A stretch of DNA of 64,000 nucleotides from Inia geoffrensis (lineage: Eukaryota; Chordata; Mammalia; Artiodactyla; Iniidae). Position 1 is the first letter of the stretch, and the number at the start of each line of letters is the position of its first letter. The stretch lies in assembly GCA_036417435.1 (NCBI GenBank), contig CM070902.1:136451886-136515885 (forward strand). The letters are read 5' to 3'. The notes under the pieces are model-generated. The model ran no database searches and was not told the DNA's origin. It saw only the letters and a list, made by a program, of their open reading frames with translations. Of the stretch, positions 1 to 11,047 are shown one piece after another. The position numbers were made by a program, and so were the translations under genes.

Positions 1-800
1 TGGAAAAAACAGTTGAATGAATCTTTACACCTACATAAAAATAAATCTTAAAAAGTAAACCTTTAGGAACTAAAACATCTTAACATATTCCTTATAATTC
101 CCTTCTACAAATTAAAGTTTCTAACCTTTCCTCCAATAACTTTACTTTCCATTTTCAAAAATTCATTCCCCAAATGATACAATTTAATAATTCAAAGTAT
201 TTTAAAATACCCCCCCCAAAAAAAACTGTCAAAAAAGAAGTACATTTAATAATTTCCTTCTTAAAGATATTTTCTTATTGAAAAAGATATTTTCTCTTCA
301 CTACTAAATTGATAACTAAAAATCAATGGAAAAAGTGATCACAAATATTTATAGATCATCTACTATGTGCTTGGTGCCCAGAAGAAAAGAATGTAAGGAC
401 AGGGTAGAGGAAGATCAAAACATACTCCCAATCCTTCAAGAAGGTGATGATCCAAAAATTTTACTACAAGATGGACAGGAAGTAAAACAAAGCAGAAAGC
501 GATTAAACAGTAAAAGGTGCAGATTGTTTCTGTCTGGGACAATTAAGGACCATTCACAGGGGAAGGATCATTTGGGCTAGGGTTTATAAGGATAGATATC
601 TGTATTTGGCTGTGAGAAGATGGATGGAAAAGGGCAGGTTGTTAGAAACAGTGAGATCCAAGGCATGGAGCTGGGAAAACCCCAGTTACACTTTGGGGAA
701 GATAAAGTCCAGGCTCTGTAGTGTGGCAAAGAGGCCCTCCATGTCCCGACCAAGGCCCCCATCCTCAGCCTCATCTGTTTCTATATCCTACATGCAAATT
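1..800. other. AT-rich stretch, no gene recognised
   Basis: AT-rich sequence with a short C-run/A-run near 209-226. Open frames at 326-580 and 606-1130 have no recognisable domain, and the second runs into an L2 fragment. I see nothing else. Confidence 0.5.
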
Positions 801-1165
801 CCCTCTCTACTCCCTGAGCTTGGAATGCCTTTCTCTCATTTCCTCCTCCTACCCAAGCCACCTCCTTTCTTCCATCTCAGCAAATTGACCCTTATTTGTT
901 CTTCAGGACTCAATCAAGTATCTCTCACTTTTGTTTCCACCTGCTTCCAAGCCCTTTACCCCCATACACACGAGGCTGGGATCAGTTGCCAATTTATCCT
1001 CTGGGCTCCCCCAGTCCCATGTGGCCCTCATCACTCAGTAACGGAACTGACTGTTCATTGTCTGTCTCCCTCCCTGGACCTTGTTCACTGTTGTCTTCCC
1101 AGTCGTATCACAGTGCCTGACACACAGTAGGTACACAATAAACATTTACTGGTTATTGAATGAAT
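800..1165 (+). repeat. L2 LINE 3' end
   Basis: A pyrimidine-rich stretch ends in 'cacagtgcctgacacacagtag', 'caataaacatt' and 'gaatgaatgg'. This is the typical degenerate 3' end of an L2 element in plus orientation. It explains the open frames here. Confidence 0.7.
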
Positions 1166-1269
1166 GGCAGAAATGACCTAGGTTGACTGAAATGTAGGGT
1201 GAATGATAAAAGAAATAAACTAAAAAAAGATAGATTAGAGAAAATCATAAAAAGCAAGAATGCTATGTG

Positions 1270-1615
1270 TGGTAGTCAGTGTTGTTTGCCAAATATTTCC
1301 AGTTTTACCCCCTTTCAGGCATATGATTGCACTTCCTGTCCCTCTTGTGTTGGGATGGGATCATGTGACTAGTTTTGGCCACTAAGTTAAGCAGAAATGA
1401 CACGTGTCATTTCCTGGTCCAAGTATTTAATTGCCAGTACAAGACACTCCAGAGTGCTCTCTTCCCTTTGGCAAGAGTCCATCAGCAAGTCCCTGAGCCA
1501 CTAAAGATGATCAGTGTCTCCCTGCTGACATGTGATGGACACACAACATGAGCAAAAATAAACATTTGTTGTTTTAACCCACTGAGATTTGTGAACTGTT
1601 TGCTAACGCAGCATT
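1270..1615 (+). repeat. Old LTR-like interspersed repeat
   Basis: The text matches a common mammalian repeat pattern: 'catgtgactagttttggccactaa', 'gagcaaaaataaacatttgttg' and 'ccactgagatttgtg'. The AATAAA near the end suits a solo LTR. The family name is uncertain (MaLR/ERVL-like). Related text recurs at 23.4 and 37.1 kb. Confidence 0.5.
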
Positions 1616-2420
1616 GTCTAATTTATTCTGTCCATTGCACCATGCTACAGAATTGGATGTTTGGAAAGTTTATGAGGTAAATCACTGGGAGCCATTAAGA
1701 ATTACCGTTTTTTTTTTTTTGGGGGGGGGGTGGTGTTGGTGCAGTAAACAAGAGAATAATGTATCAGAGACAGATTTCAGGAAAACTAGTTTAACCATTC
1801 TTTTTAATAATAGATTTGGAAAAAAGATGAGCTGAGGTCAAGGAAAGCAATTAGGATGCTATTTTGGTAGTTTGGGTCTATATTTTCCAAACTTACACTC
1901 TATGGAACTCTCCTTCAGGAGATGTAAATTGATGTAACATCAGAAAGATGCTTCCATGGTAAAATAAATCTGCAAAACTCTCTATAATAAATTATATTGC
2001 TTTTTAAAGATACAATATATTTTAGCCAATTAAAGGTTCAGAGAGGCTGCTAAGTAGAAGGGGGTTCTTAACTTATTCTGATCCCTCCTAACCTCATTTG
2101 CTCCTGTTGAGCTAGTTATCTGTGTGTTTGTTTATTTAGCATACCCTCTATCAACCCCTGACAGACTATTTGATAGCAGACTGGAAAACACTGGTCTAAG
2201 TGGAAGCACATACTAGCATGGTGACAGTGAAAAAAATGTATTAAAAAAAATAAAACCTTTGAAGGAGACTTATCAGACTTGGTGACTCATTGGATTTGAT
2301 GACCACAGAAGGATCAAAAAGGTTGAGGTTTTCACCTTGGCTTCCTAGGAAAATAGTAGTATCACTGACATTGGTAGGAAAGAAAATAGCAGAAGCTGGC
2401 TTGGAAGAAAAGGAGACAAA
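1616..2420. other. Unassigned sequence with a T-run/G-run
   Basis: A T-run followed by ten or so G's lies at about 1708-1730. No gene, RNA or named repeat was recognised. Confidence 0.4.
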
Positions 2421-2424
2421 TTCA

Positions 2425-2720
2425 TTCAAAAAATATCTGTGTGGTACCTACAATGTGCCAAGCACTGTGCTAGGCATTGGACCACAGATATGAAGTACAT
2501 AATCTATTTTTTAAAAGAACTTTAAGTATTCACTCACTCCTCAATTTCTTTACTACCAAATAACATTTTTAAAACACTAGATACTAGAGCAAAAATTAAA
2601 TAAGAAACCATCCTTGTCTTCAAGGAGTCCTTAGGCTGGTAGTGGAGACAGTCACCTATAAAAATAATCACCAAACTTAAGGTGCTATAAAAGAAACACA
2701 CTAGAATGTTTTAGATTTTA
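2425..2720 (-). repeat. L2 LINE 3' end fragment
   Basis: 'attcattcaaaaaatatctgtgtg', 'tacctacaatgtgccaagcactgtgctaggc' and later 'ggagacagtca' are the antisense of an L2 3' end. From 2,720 to about 3,700 purine-rich text may continue the same element but is too diverged to be sure. Confidence 0.55.
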
Positions 2721-4032
2721 TTTTGTTAAATTTAAGGAGTGGTAATGAACCATTGGATGGAATTATCTGTCAGGTAGCTGGCAGCCTAGCCTAGAGTTCA
2801 AGAGAGGGAGTTATGGTTAGTTATATGTGTAGGTTTCAGGATCCTTCACCTAGTTGAGAAGAAGGCTAAGGACAGTGAGTGCAGCCAACACCTGTATCCA
2901 GTGTATGGAAAAGGATGAGGAAAAGGAGCCCTGAAGATGGAACAGCCAGAATCCTGCCCATGTACAGACAGGGAAATACCAAAATGGAGCTCAGGAAAAT
3001 GAAGATGCTCGTATGGTGTGGTTGGCTCTAGTCTTCTTGGGAACATCGAGAGGCCACTGAAGCAACGGGAGCAGGAATGATCTTTAGTCAGGGGGTTATC
3101 AAGGATGCAGTTTTTCAGAGAAATGCAAGGAATTTGAAGAGTGAGTGGTCTGGCAACTGATCATTTAGGTAACCTTCAAGAGAGCAGAACTGGGGAGTGG
3201 AAACCAGATTATGAGGGTTTTGGGAGCCAGTGGATGATGAATGAAATGGAATGTTAATTTGACGGGGTAAGTAGCAGGTTTAAGAGTTTTTGGGTTTGCT
3301 TTTATTTGACATTTGGGATAGGAAAACTCAAGCACTTTTCTAAGAGGAGGAAGGGACTGGCAAGGCATTGAAGATGCAAGAGACAGAACTGGGATAGCAT
3401 GGGGTGGGGTGGGACCAACACCTTGGGTGGAACTGTTGATATCCTTGGAAAGATTTCTTTCTCTGAGAGGGCAGGCAGGAGAACAGGGTGGGTACAGATG
3501 GGGAATAGTAAGGGGAAGAGGGGGGGAATTTGACTAAGTTTTGTTGAATAATATGAAAAGTCTGAGGAAACAAGAATGTGAAATTATGGCAGTAACTAAG
3601 TGGTTCTGAGAACAAAAAAATTTGGGGACAGTTACTAGTGGGCATGCGGCTGGGAGTCAACCAGAGACCTCCACAAGTATTGTCAACCATGGTTGTGCTG
3701 TGAGAATTCTATGTGAGATAACTCTTGGTTTTGCAGGACTATCTTGTGTATTATAGAAAGTTTAGCATCACTGGCTCCTGTCCACTCAATGCCAGGATTG
3801 TTCACCTGTCGTTGTGATAACTGAAAAAACTCCCATTAATTTCTTAATGCCCTGAATTGAGAATCCCTTATCTGACATTAGGTGGCCTGACACTACAGGA
3901 GAATCAAATCACACTGGATACAGCTTTCCCCAGTAACACTTAGAAACCTAATATCAGAATACAGTATTTTTTTTTTTTTTTTAATGTGCTTGGAATTCCT
4001 TTTTTAAAAAGAAAATTTTAATTTAAATTTCA
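2721..4032. other. Purine-rich unassigned stretch
   Basis: Purine-rich on the plus strand; it may be degraded L2 antisense sequence. Minus-strand open frames at 2846-3046 and 3340-3690 are low-complexity and carry no domain. A T-run lies at 3966-3982. Confidence 0.4.
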
Positions 4033-4309
4033 TTTTTTAAATTTTTGGCTGCGTTGGGTCTTCGTTGCTGTGTGCGGGCTTTCTCTGTTTGCAGCAAGCG
4101 GGGGCCACTCTTTGTTGGGGTGCGCGGGCTTCTCATTGTGGTGACTTCTCTTGTTGCAGAGCACGGGCTCTAGGAGCATGGGCTTCAGTAGTTGTGGCAC
4201 ATGGGTTTAGTTGCTCCGTGGCATGTGGGATCTTCGCGAATCAGGGCTCGAACCCTTGTCCCCTGCATTGGCAGGCGGATTCTTAACCACTGCACCACCA
4301 GAGAAACCC
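4033..4309 (-). mobile_element. CHR-type tRNA-derived SINE (long form)
   Basis: This is a reverse-oriented copy running from 'tttttggctgcgttgggtcttcg' (its 3' end) to 'ccaccagagaaaccc' (its 5' head). The B-box appears antisense as 'gggctcgaaccc'. This long form, with repeated 'ccacaactactgag' units, is the cetacean/cetartiodactyl CHR type. The open frame at 4065-4286 is simply SINE sequence. Confidence 0.85.
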
Positions 4310-4539
4310 AGAGTTCAGTAAGTTTAAAAGCTTTGATAAGGAGACAGTAGCAGAGTTCCTCCTAGATTTTTTTCCCCCATTGATTGAGGACATGTATGTC
4401 ATCCCTGACAAACTGCCATAGATCTGTTTCCAGTTAGAGCAATTGCTAAGCACACACAGCATTTTAGAGCCAAATACAGTTGCACGGGAGATTAATTATT
4501 GCCAATTCAGAAACATTTTTATAGGCAACGTATGTCTAA

Positions 4540-5290
4540 GCCCTGATTCAAATCCTGGATTTAGAAGCCTGGCCCTTGGCCCTGGATGTGGGGGTGGAGA
4601 GCGATCACAGTAAGAAAAGTCCCACAAAGGAGGCTTAAAGGAAATCAGAGGACTCAGCCTGGAAGAGGGCCCCTGCTGAGGCCTCCGGGCAGAACACTGC
4701 TATCCCACACAAACCCAGCTCAGGGTTTGGGGGTGAAAATATAGCTGCTGATTTGCCCCAACAAACATGTCCTGGAAATAGACATAGTAGCGGAGCCATA
4801 TATGGAAGGCTTGACCTTGCCCAGACAGAGGAAAGGTCTAAGTTTAACAGAGCTCACAGAAACAACTTAGAGGAACTGATACTTAGTACTGGCTCAGGGC
4901 TAGACCTCAGCTTCTGCTTATCTGGCTGTCTTATGTTCCTTAAGAAATTCTTGGTAGGCCTCCTAACTCATCCGATCATGACCTCAGCCCTCCTGAGCCT
5001 GTCCTGTTTGGCTAAGACAATAGTTTTCAACCTGCGAACAGCTTCGCCCTGTTTTGACCTGGTCGACTGGGTCATGGTCCTCTACTGAGACTTGCCTGAG
5101 TGATTCTTCAATCTCAGCCCATTTCAAACTCTCCTCCCACTCAAAACACTGATGGTGACCTGTCTGGTTTTGGTCCTTGTCTGTCTTCCCAAAACTCTTG
5201 CATAAACTGCCTTCTAATTTTGTTTATCAAACTCCAGCAGCAATTTTCAGCCCCAAGAGCTAATGATCTGACATTTTCAGACATCTAATA
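4540..5290. other. GC-richer unassigned stretch
   Basis: The base composition is richer in G+C than its flanks. It holds open frames of 111 and 62 codons (4753-5088, 5100-5288) without recognisable motifs. It may be an old LTR, but no diagnostic end was identified. Confidence 0.3.
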
Positions 5291-6372
5291 TAAGGCAGAG
5301 CACTTCATAAAACCCACCTAGAGTGTGGAGGAGTGCCAACTAGCTTTATTTTGGGGTGAAGCAGTGCCAAAAATAATGTAGAGCCTCCCTGTTGCTTTTA
5401 GTCAGGCATAAAACACTAATGAACTAAAATAAAGAAGACTTGCAATGTTTTTAAGTAGGACCACATTCCAAAATCAAAGACTACAGAAAAGATTATTTAT
5501 ATAGAAGTAGTACCGTCTATTGTACTACCTTTAGCTTTGAATGTTCTAATCATTGATAATAGATGGTAGATAAATTCATTTAATTATTTCATCTATTATT
5601 CATCTATTATATAGACTTCAATCCTCTAGTCTTAGATTAAACTAAGATATATGAATTTCTAAAAGTCAGCTATCAGAAAATGAAGTTAAATAATAATGAA
5701 CTCATAATCTGATTAAAAGAAAAAATTGTATAGTTTATATTTTCATTGCAAATATTATCTTTAAAGAAAACAACATAATCATGTCAAACAATACGTATAC
5801 AATTTAGTTTTAAAATGTATATACTATTCCATATTTTTAATATATTTCTTATGTCTTTAAAAACTCTAATTTTAAAAAAGTTAGACTATTTACATTTCAC
5901 TTAGATTGAGCAAGCAAAAGAAATTTACATTTCATTAATAAATATTCTCTGGCATATGATTCAATTATATTAAGATTCTGAAACTGAGGCAACATTTAAA
6001 GGGCCAATATACCATTTCCATCATGTTTTTCCCTAACCCATGGCACACAGCTCTCTCCCATTTCCCAGGTTTAGTATTTGGACCACCCAGTTCAACATGT
6101 ATCAAAGGGTCTCATGTTGACCTCTAGATGCTCCAAATCTTGTCAATTGAACAGGTGTAGAAAGCATGCCAATTTAGCAAGACCACCAATTCATTTTGAA
6201 GAATAAAGATCAAGTCTTCTGCTTTTTTGTTCTTCCCATAATGTGGGCAAAAGATAAAAGTCCTAGGATCAAAATAAAAGCTATTGATCTCCTAATTCAA
6301 AATCAACACCCTCACCTATTTATAAGTCCTAAATATAGATGCGTTAATTCAATCACTTAAGATGAGCCATAC
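5291..6372. other. AT-rich stretch downstream of the AtuA-like blocks
   Basis: AT-rich and without repeats I can name. This is where the last C-terminal exon of the AtuA-like locus would be expected. No convincing RY..P or GGG..S(L) block was found on the minus strand. Confidence 0.4.
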
Positions 6373-6436
6373 CTTATAACTGAATTCCCTTCAGGCAGTT
6401 CTTTATGCAGAATATGCTGGAAATAATCTTCCATGG
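6373..6436 (-). CDS. AtuA-like C-terminal exon (MEDYFQHIL)
   Basis: This is a 64 bp block entering in phase 1 at 'ttctaactgctaag' and leaving in phase 2 at 'ataag|gtatgg'. The peptide is MEDYFQHILHKELPEGNSVIR with the split codon. AtuA-like C-terminal domains read V..yF.h.....V.RY..P at this point, so the start and the final VIR fit. A TAA lies in frame just upstream of the acceptor, so the block cannot run further back. The last exon, which should encode the RY..P...LNF.L...(L)GGG...S segment, was not found between here and the window start and may lie outside. Confidence 0.58.
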
Positions 6437-6576
6437 CTTAGCAGTTAGAAATCTTTTTAAGTATGGGTAGTAGAGAGGGTGCCGTGTTATGATGCCTATT
6501 GTATACAAAACAGCACATTCATAAGCACTTATGCTGAAGATCAATCAAGATGACTTGATAATTTGAAGTATCTTAC

Positions 6577-6643
6577 TCTGATTCAGTGAGGATACTGTGT
6601 GTCAGATGGGGATGGGAGAGATGGGGGGACTTGGTAGGAACAC
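6577..6643 (-). pseudogene. Damaged AtuA-like exon (SPHL..SILTES)
   Basis: The minus strand reads VPTKSPHL, HPHLTHSILTES and then a donor-like 'gtaaga'. The family has GVIA+sP..lp.l...LT.e.v here, directly between NIG and the V..YF helix. So this is the expected exon between the 7.75 and 6.4 kb blocks. Two defects are visible. No AG acceptor lies just before the VPTK codons, and a TGA is in frame four codons upstream of the valine. At the donor, 'cag-a-gtaaga' holds one base more than 'cag|gtaaga', so splicing to the next block (which enters in phase 1) shifts the frame. Using the ancestral-looking border would restore phase. I read this as decay, but an unusual splice arrangement cannot be excluded. 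Confidence 0.5.
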
Positions 6644-6649
6644 AGCGTC

Positions 6650-7726
6650 AAATTGTTGCCATCAGAGTGAGTCTCCTGGGGGTGAATGTCATTCTCCCTG
6701 TTTTGGCAATGTCCAGAGTTTTTCTAATTTAGGGTTGCCAGATTTAGGTATGTCTAATTTAGGGTATGGGGCATACTTATACTAAAAATTATTCATTGTT
6801 TATCTGAAATTCAGATTTTACAAGGCATTCCTTGTTTTATCTGTCAGCTATAATTATCTCAAGGGGTATTATGAAATTCTAAGAAAATTTATTTTCATTC
6901 CTTCACGTTTTGAAACTAAGCATATATCATATAAGGGGATGGAAGATAGATGCAAAATCAAATGAAGGATATTAACTTCAAAAGACTATGAGTTTTAGAG
7001 GTCAAGGACCTTGACTATCATGCTCACTGCTCTATTCCCACCCACAACTGATATTCGAGGGATTTTTTTTTTTTGAGTAAAAATTAGCAGATATAAGTAT
7101 CTCAATTTTTTTGCAGATGCAAACTCTTCTCTTTTATCATCAGGAATAAAATGTTGGCTAATCCATTCCTTTTAGTCACCTCAACTCAAACAGCTCAAAT
7201 AAACATAGCAGGTGTTGGTAAAGCTGACACACACACACACTAACTGTGGCTATAACCCAGATCTCTTGCCTGGTATAGATGGAGTGTCAATGCAGTCACT
7301 GTTTATAGGACTGAAGACACAGGCACCTTTAAAAGGAGCTTGTAGCTGTGCTTTCTTTACTATTTAGAGAACATTAGGGAAAAGAAGATTTAAAGGGAAC
7401 TCTTGGCAAAAGGCCAATTCAAAGGAGAAATGCATTATAATACTATGAAATAGGACTGGATTTTCTGGCCAGGTGTGTTTAAAATATTTATTTTTTGTGA
7501 AAATGATTTATTATACTGAGAGCCATGAATTATTTTAAGCACACATTTTTGTTTTATTTATTTGTTATATCAGTAAGAAAATAGCTATATAGTATTGGAC
7601 ACCTTAATGTAACTTAACCAATATAGTAAGCAAAAACTTTAATTGTTGGAATCCAAATGAATACTTACTAAATGACTGAAATCAATTTTAGAGATGTAAA
7701 GACTAGTTTTTACAAGCAAAACGTAC
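6650..7726. other. Intron-like sequence between AtuA-like blocks
   Basis: Contains a possible L2 3' remnant near 7,000-7,060 ('gaccttgactatcatgctcactgctctattccc'), a T-run near 7,062 and a short CA run near 7,230. No coding block was recognised. Confidence 0.4.
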
Positions 7727-7777
7727 CTATATTCACAGAGCTGCCTTTGTCCCCACTTCTTGTATAGGCCAGATCTT
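7727..7777 (-). CDS. AtuA-like exon carrying RSGDKG motif
   Basis: This is a 51 bp block, phase 1 in and phase 1 out. The acceptor is 'gacttatcacttag' and the donor 'aatatag|gtacgt'. The peptide is DLAYTRSGDKGSSVNIG once the split codons are included. RSGDKG followed by (a)NIG is the signature opening of the AtuA-like C-terminal domain, where bacterial proteins read LAhaRSGDKGd.aNIGv. The match is short but very specific, and it falls in the right order, strand and phase relative to the 11.1 kb exon. This block anchors the family assignment of the whole locus. The next residues should be VIA(R/K).P, and a degraded version is seen at 6.6 kb. Confidence 0.8.
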
Positions 7778-8060
7778 CTAAGTGATAAGTCAGTGAGCCA
7801 CTTGGGAGAAAATTGAAGAGACATAAAAAATTAAGAGGTGGTCATATGGAATATGGCTGTTCCAATTTGGGTGTTATACAGAGCAGCTTATTTGGTCAAA
7901 ATTAGATAATCTCTTTTTGGAGGAATCTTCTCTCAGTGCTGTAAGTTGGATATATGTTCCTTTAGACTTCTAAGAAAGCTTAACATTTATGTGGCATAAA
8001 TATGCTTTGCTTTAAAAAATCCAATTTTTTATGTAAAGCCAATAATAAAATAAGAGTAAG

Positions 8061-8911
8061 TGCTGCAATGAACATCGGGGTGCATGTATCTTTTCAAATT
8101 ATGGTTTTCTCCAGGTATGTGCCCAGGAGTGGGATTGCTGGATCATATGGTAGCTCTATTTTTAGTTCTTTTTTTTTTTTTTTTTTTCTTTTGTGTTATG
8201 CAGGCCTCTCACTGTTGTGGCCTCTCCCGTTGCGGAGCACAGGCTCCGGACGCGCAGGCCCAGCGGCCATGGCTCACGGGCCCAGCCGCTCCACGGCATG
8301 TGGGATCCCCCCGGACCGGGGCACGAACCCGTGTCCCCTGCATCGGCAGGTGGACTCTCAACCACTGTGCCACCAGGGAAGCCCTATTTTTAGTTTTGTA
8401 AGGAAACTCCATACTGTCCTCCATAGTGGTTGTACCATTTTACATTCTCACCAACAGTGTAGGAGGGTTCCCTTTTCTCCGGTACCCTCTCCAGTATTTA
8501 TTGTTTGTAGATTTTTTTATGATGGCCATTTTGACTGGTGTGAGGTAATACCTCACTGTAGTTTTGATTTGCATTGCTCTAATAATTAGTGATGTTGAGC
8601 ATCTTTTCATGTGCTTTTTGGCCATCTGTATGTCTTCTTTGGAGAAATATCTATTTAGATCTTCGACCCATTTTTGGATTGGGTTGTTTCTTTTTTTGAT
8701 ATTGAGCTTCATGAGCTGTTTGGATATTTTGACCTGCTGTATAGCACAGGGAACTCTACTCAGTACTCTGTAGTGGCCTATATGGAAAATAATCTAAAAA
8801 AAAAAAGAGTGGATATATGTATATGTATAACTGATTCACTTTGCTGTACACCTAAAACAAACACAACATTGTAAATCAACTAGACTCCAATAAAAATTTT
8901 TAAAAAATCAG
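8061..8911 (+). mobile_element. Twin-primed (5'-inverted) LINE-1
   Basis: From 8,061 to 8,730 the plus strand is antisense to L1 ORF2 near its end ('gggattgctggatcatatgg', 'tttgcattgctctaataattagtg'). At 8,731 it switches abruptly to a sense L1 3' end ('cctgctgtatagcacagggaactct', then 'ctgtacacctaaaacaa' and 'actccaataaaa'). An inverted 5' part joined to a sense 3' end is the mark of twin priming. Imperfect target duplications flank the unit ('aaaataagagtaag' before, 'aaaaatgagagtag' after). A SINE sits inside the inverted part. Confidence 0.8.
8168..8383 (-). mobile_element. CHR-type SINE inside L1
   Basis: Short CHR form, reverse orientation: a T-run, then 'ggcctctcactgttgtggcc', an antisense B-box, and the head 'caccagggaagcc'. 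It is flanked by the perfect 12-base duplication CTATTTTTAGTT (8156-8167 and 8384-8395), so it inserted after the L1. Confidence 0.92.
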
Positions 8912-9084
8912 AAAAAAAATGAGAGTAGATGATGATGTCAGTTGAGACATTCACAACATCCTAAATGAGTTGGACCTGCATAACTGCTAGAAAGTTAAAT
9001 ATCTACCATTTAACAAATGTGCCATTTAACAAATGGGAAGCATAAATATTCAGATTTTTTCTTTTTATGATGCCAAGTAAAAAT

Positions 9085-9530
9085 TGTCTCAGGCCATCTG
9101 CCTCTATAAGGATTAGGTCACTAGCCACTGCAGTTGCTGACCTTCAACACACCCTGAAAGGAGTTCACAGTGGAGATCAGGAAGGAGGCACTCTGTGCTT
9201 TGGGAAAAACTGGCAGAATAGGCTTTCAGGTAGTTGATATTTTCAGAAGACTGTATGAGCCCAATTTCTTGCATCTTCTCACATCTTGAAAAAGCACTAA
9301 AATCATTAATAGAGACATCTGCTCCTCATGACTCTGCAAAATGTGTGTGTAACTGCTCATAGCCCCTTCACTAAAATCATATATAACAGCGACTTTCTCC
9401 CTACCTCTTCAGAGCACTTCCTCAGAGCTATTTGAGAGGCTGTCTCCTGGGCTGTAGTCCTCATTTTGCCCCAAATAAAACTTAACTCACAGCTCTCATG
9501 TTCATTTTTTTTTCCTGTCAACAATAATGC
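9085..9530 (+). repeat. Retroviral-type solo LTR
   Basis: Plus-strand signals include 'atatataaca' as a TATA-like element near 9,379, 'cagagctatttgagaggctgtctcctgggct' and 'ccaaataaaactt' (poly(A) signal near 9,473). The order of promoter, R-like region and AATAAA resembles an endogenous gammaretrovirus-type LTR. No internal retroviral genes were seen beside it. Confidence 0.6.
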
Positions 9531-9835
9531 TTTTGTGGGAAAATAACACTTTGTTTAGACACTAAATTCACAACTCATCTTCCTGGGAGAATAAAATTTT
9601 ATAGATACTCTCTAAGGTTGAAGAGCATTTAATTTAATACGGGGAACTATGAAATAAATACCAGTTCACCAAGATAAAGATAAAAAAGTGTAATACCAAT
9701 AAGACCTCCTTAAAATGAATTAATAAGAAAACTCGTTTAAAAAGCGGAAAAAAAAAATCCTCAATTGTAAAATACATTTAAAGCAAATTTATGCCAAGAA
9801 ACACATGGACAATTACACTGTAAAGGCTTTGAATA

Positions 9836-10440
9836 CATAGGCAGTCCTCACTTTGCACATGTCCACTATGCAAAAATTTCAGTTATCAAAATTTGGTTGA
9901 TTAACATTAGTCCCCCAACAGCATGGTTCTGATTTCAGTTACCAAGATATATCGACTGGATGTAATTGCAAGGTCATTATTCAGTTCATGCACACACAAA
10001 GTGTGTAGTTGTGTTGCTTCCCTGTCTGTCAGTGACAAACCCACACAACATTTTACAAAAATGGATCACTGGAAGAGACACCTGGCCAAAAAAGATAAAG
10101 GTGTACCAAAACAAGGATAAGTGATATCAGGGGAAGTAAAATTCAGATCAGTTGTAAAGGAATTACAGAAGGAAGAGCTGACAGGAGGAATGCTGACACT
10201 GTCAACATTTGAAAGACTAGATGTGCAGCCAGAAGAAATGAGTGAAGGCAAACTTATCAACATAAAGGAAGAAAATGATTGTGATTAAAAGGATGAAGAT
10301 GTCCCAGAAGAAATGATTCCTGCTGAAAGAAAACATTCGCCTTAAAGGAATTCTTAGAGATATTTCATAACAGTGAAAGCACAAGGGATAAAATGTTGGA
10401 AGCTGATCCAAACGTGGGGAGAAGCATGACAAGTCAGAGT
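9836..10440 (+). mobile_element. Tigger-like DNA transposon remnant with transposase C-terminus
   Basis: It starts with 'aggcagtcctcactttgcac', a typical terminal sequence. Interrupted plus-strand frames follow. One reads MDHWKRHLAKKDKGVPKQG (10,061). Further on, after stops, the text gives LKEFLEIFHNSES and DKMLEADPNVGRSM, which resemble the end of Tigger/pogo-type transposases. Stops at several points show it is dead. The minus open frame at 10217-10555 is a shadow. Confidence 0.65.
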
Positions 10441-11047
10441 AGACTTGTGGATTTATTTTAGTTTCCTGAAACTGAGTCCCTAAAAGGCTGAGAGCCTTCC
10501 TAAGCTCTCTCTCTCTTTCTGATTCAAATGCTTCATGACTATTTCCCATAACCAAGATTGCCTTTTGTGTGCCCTACCCACCTTCACTAGAGTGTTACCT
10601 CTCCCTCCTAGTAGGAGAGGATCATTTTTCTGAACGTTTGCCTCTCAGAATCCAGGCTAAAATCTAGCCTTCCATTTGTGCAGACCAATTCTTGATTTAT
10701 GCAACAATAACCTTTATATTTGCTTGGATTCTTTCATCCTGGAAGAGAGGAGAGACCAAGTGGAATTGTAGGCTCATCATCTTTCTCCCTGAAAAGTGGA
10801 GCCTGTTCAGTCTACTCAGTCTCTTTCATGAACTAAACCCCCAGCTCTGTCCTGCATGCTACTCCTAGGTCTCACCAGGCCATGGCCTCAGGGAAACCAC
10901 ACTAGTACTTCTTGCCACAGTGTCCTACATATTTGCCATATCATCTTTATAGACCCCAAAACGTACACTGGAAGAAAGAATAAGTAATGTAAAGTGGAGA
11001 GAATAACTGCTTTGGCAGAAAATACCAGATAGCGAACATGAACATAC

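Noticed and set aside
606..1130. 174-codon plus-strand frame at the left end
   Set aside because: The second half is L2 sequence, and no domain or splice context supports a gene.
7200..7275. Minus-strand GVIA-like codons next to a CA repeat, considered as the VIA(R) part of the AtuA C-terminal domain
   Set aside because: There is no acceptor in front and a stop follows; the 6.6 kb block fits the family better.
8002..8589. 195-codon plus-strand frame
   Set aside because: It crosses an antisense L1 and an antisense SINE; the residues are translated repeat text.
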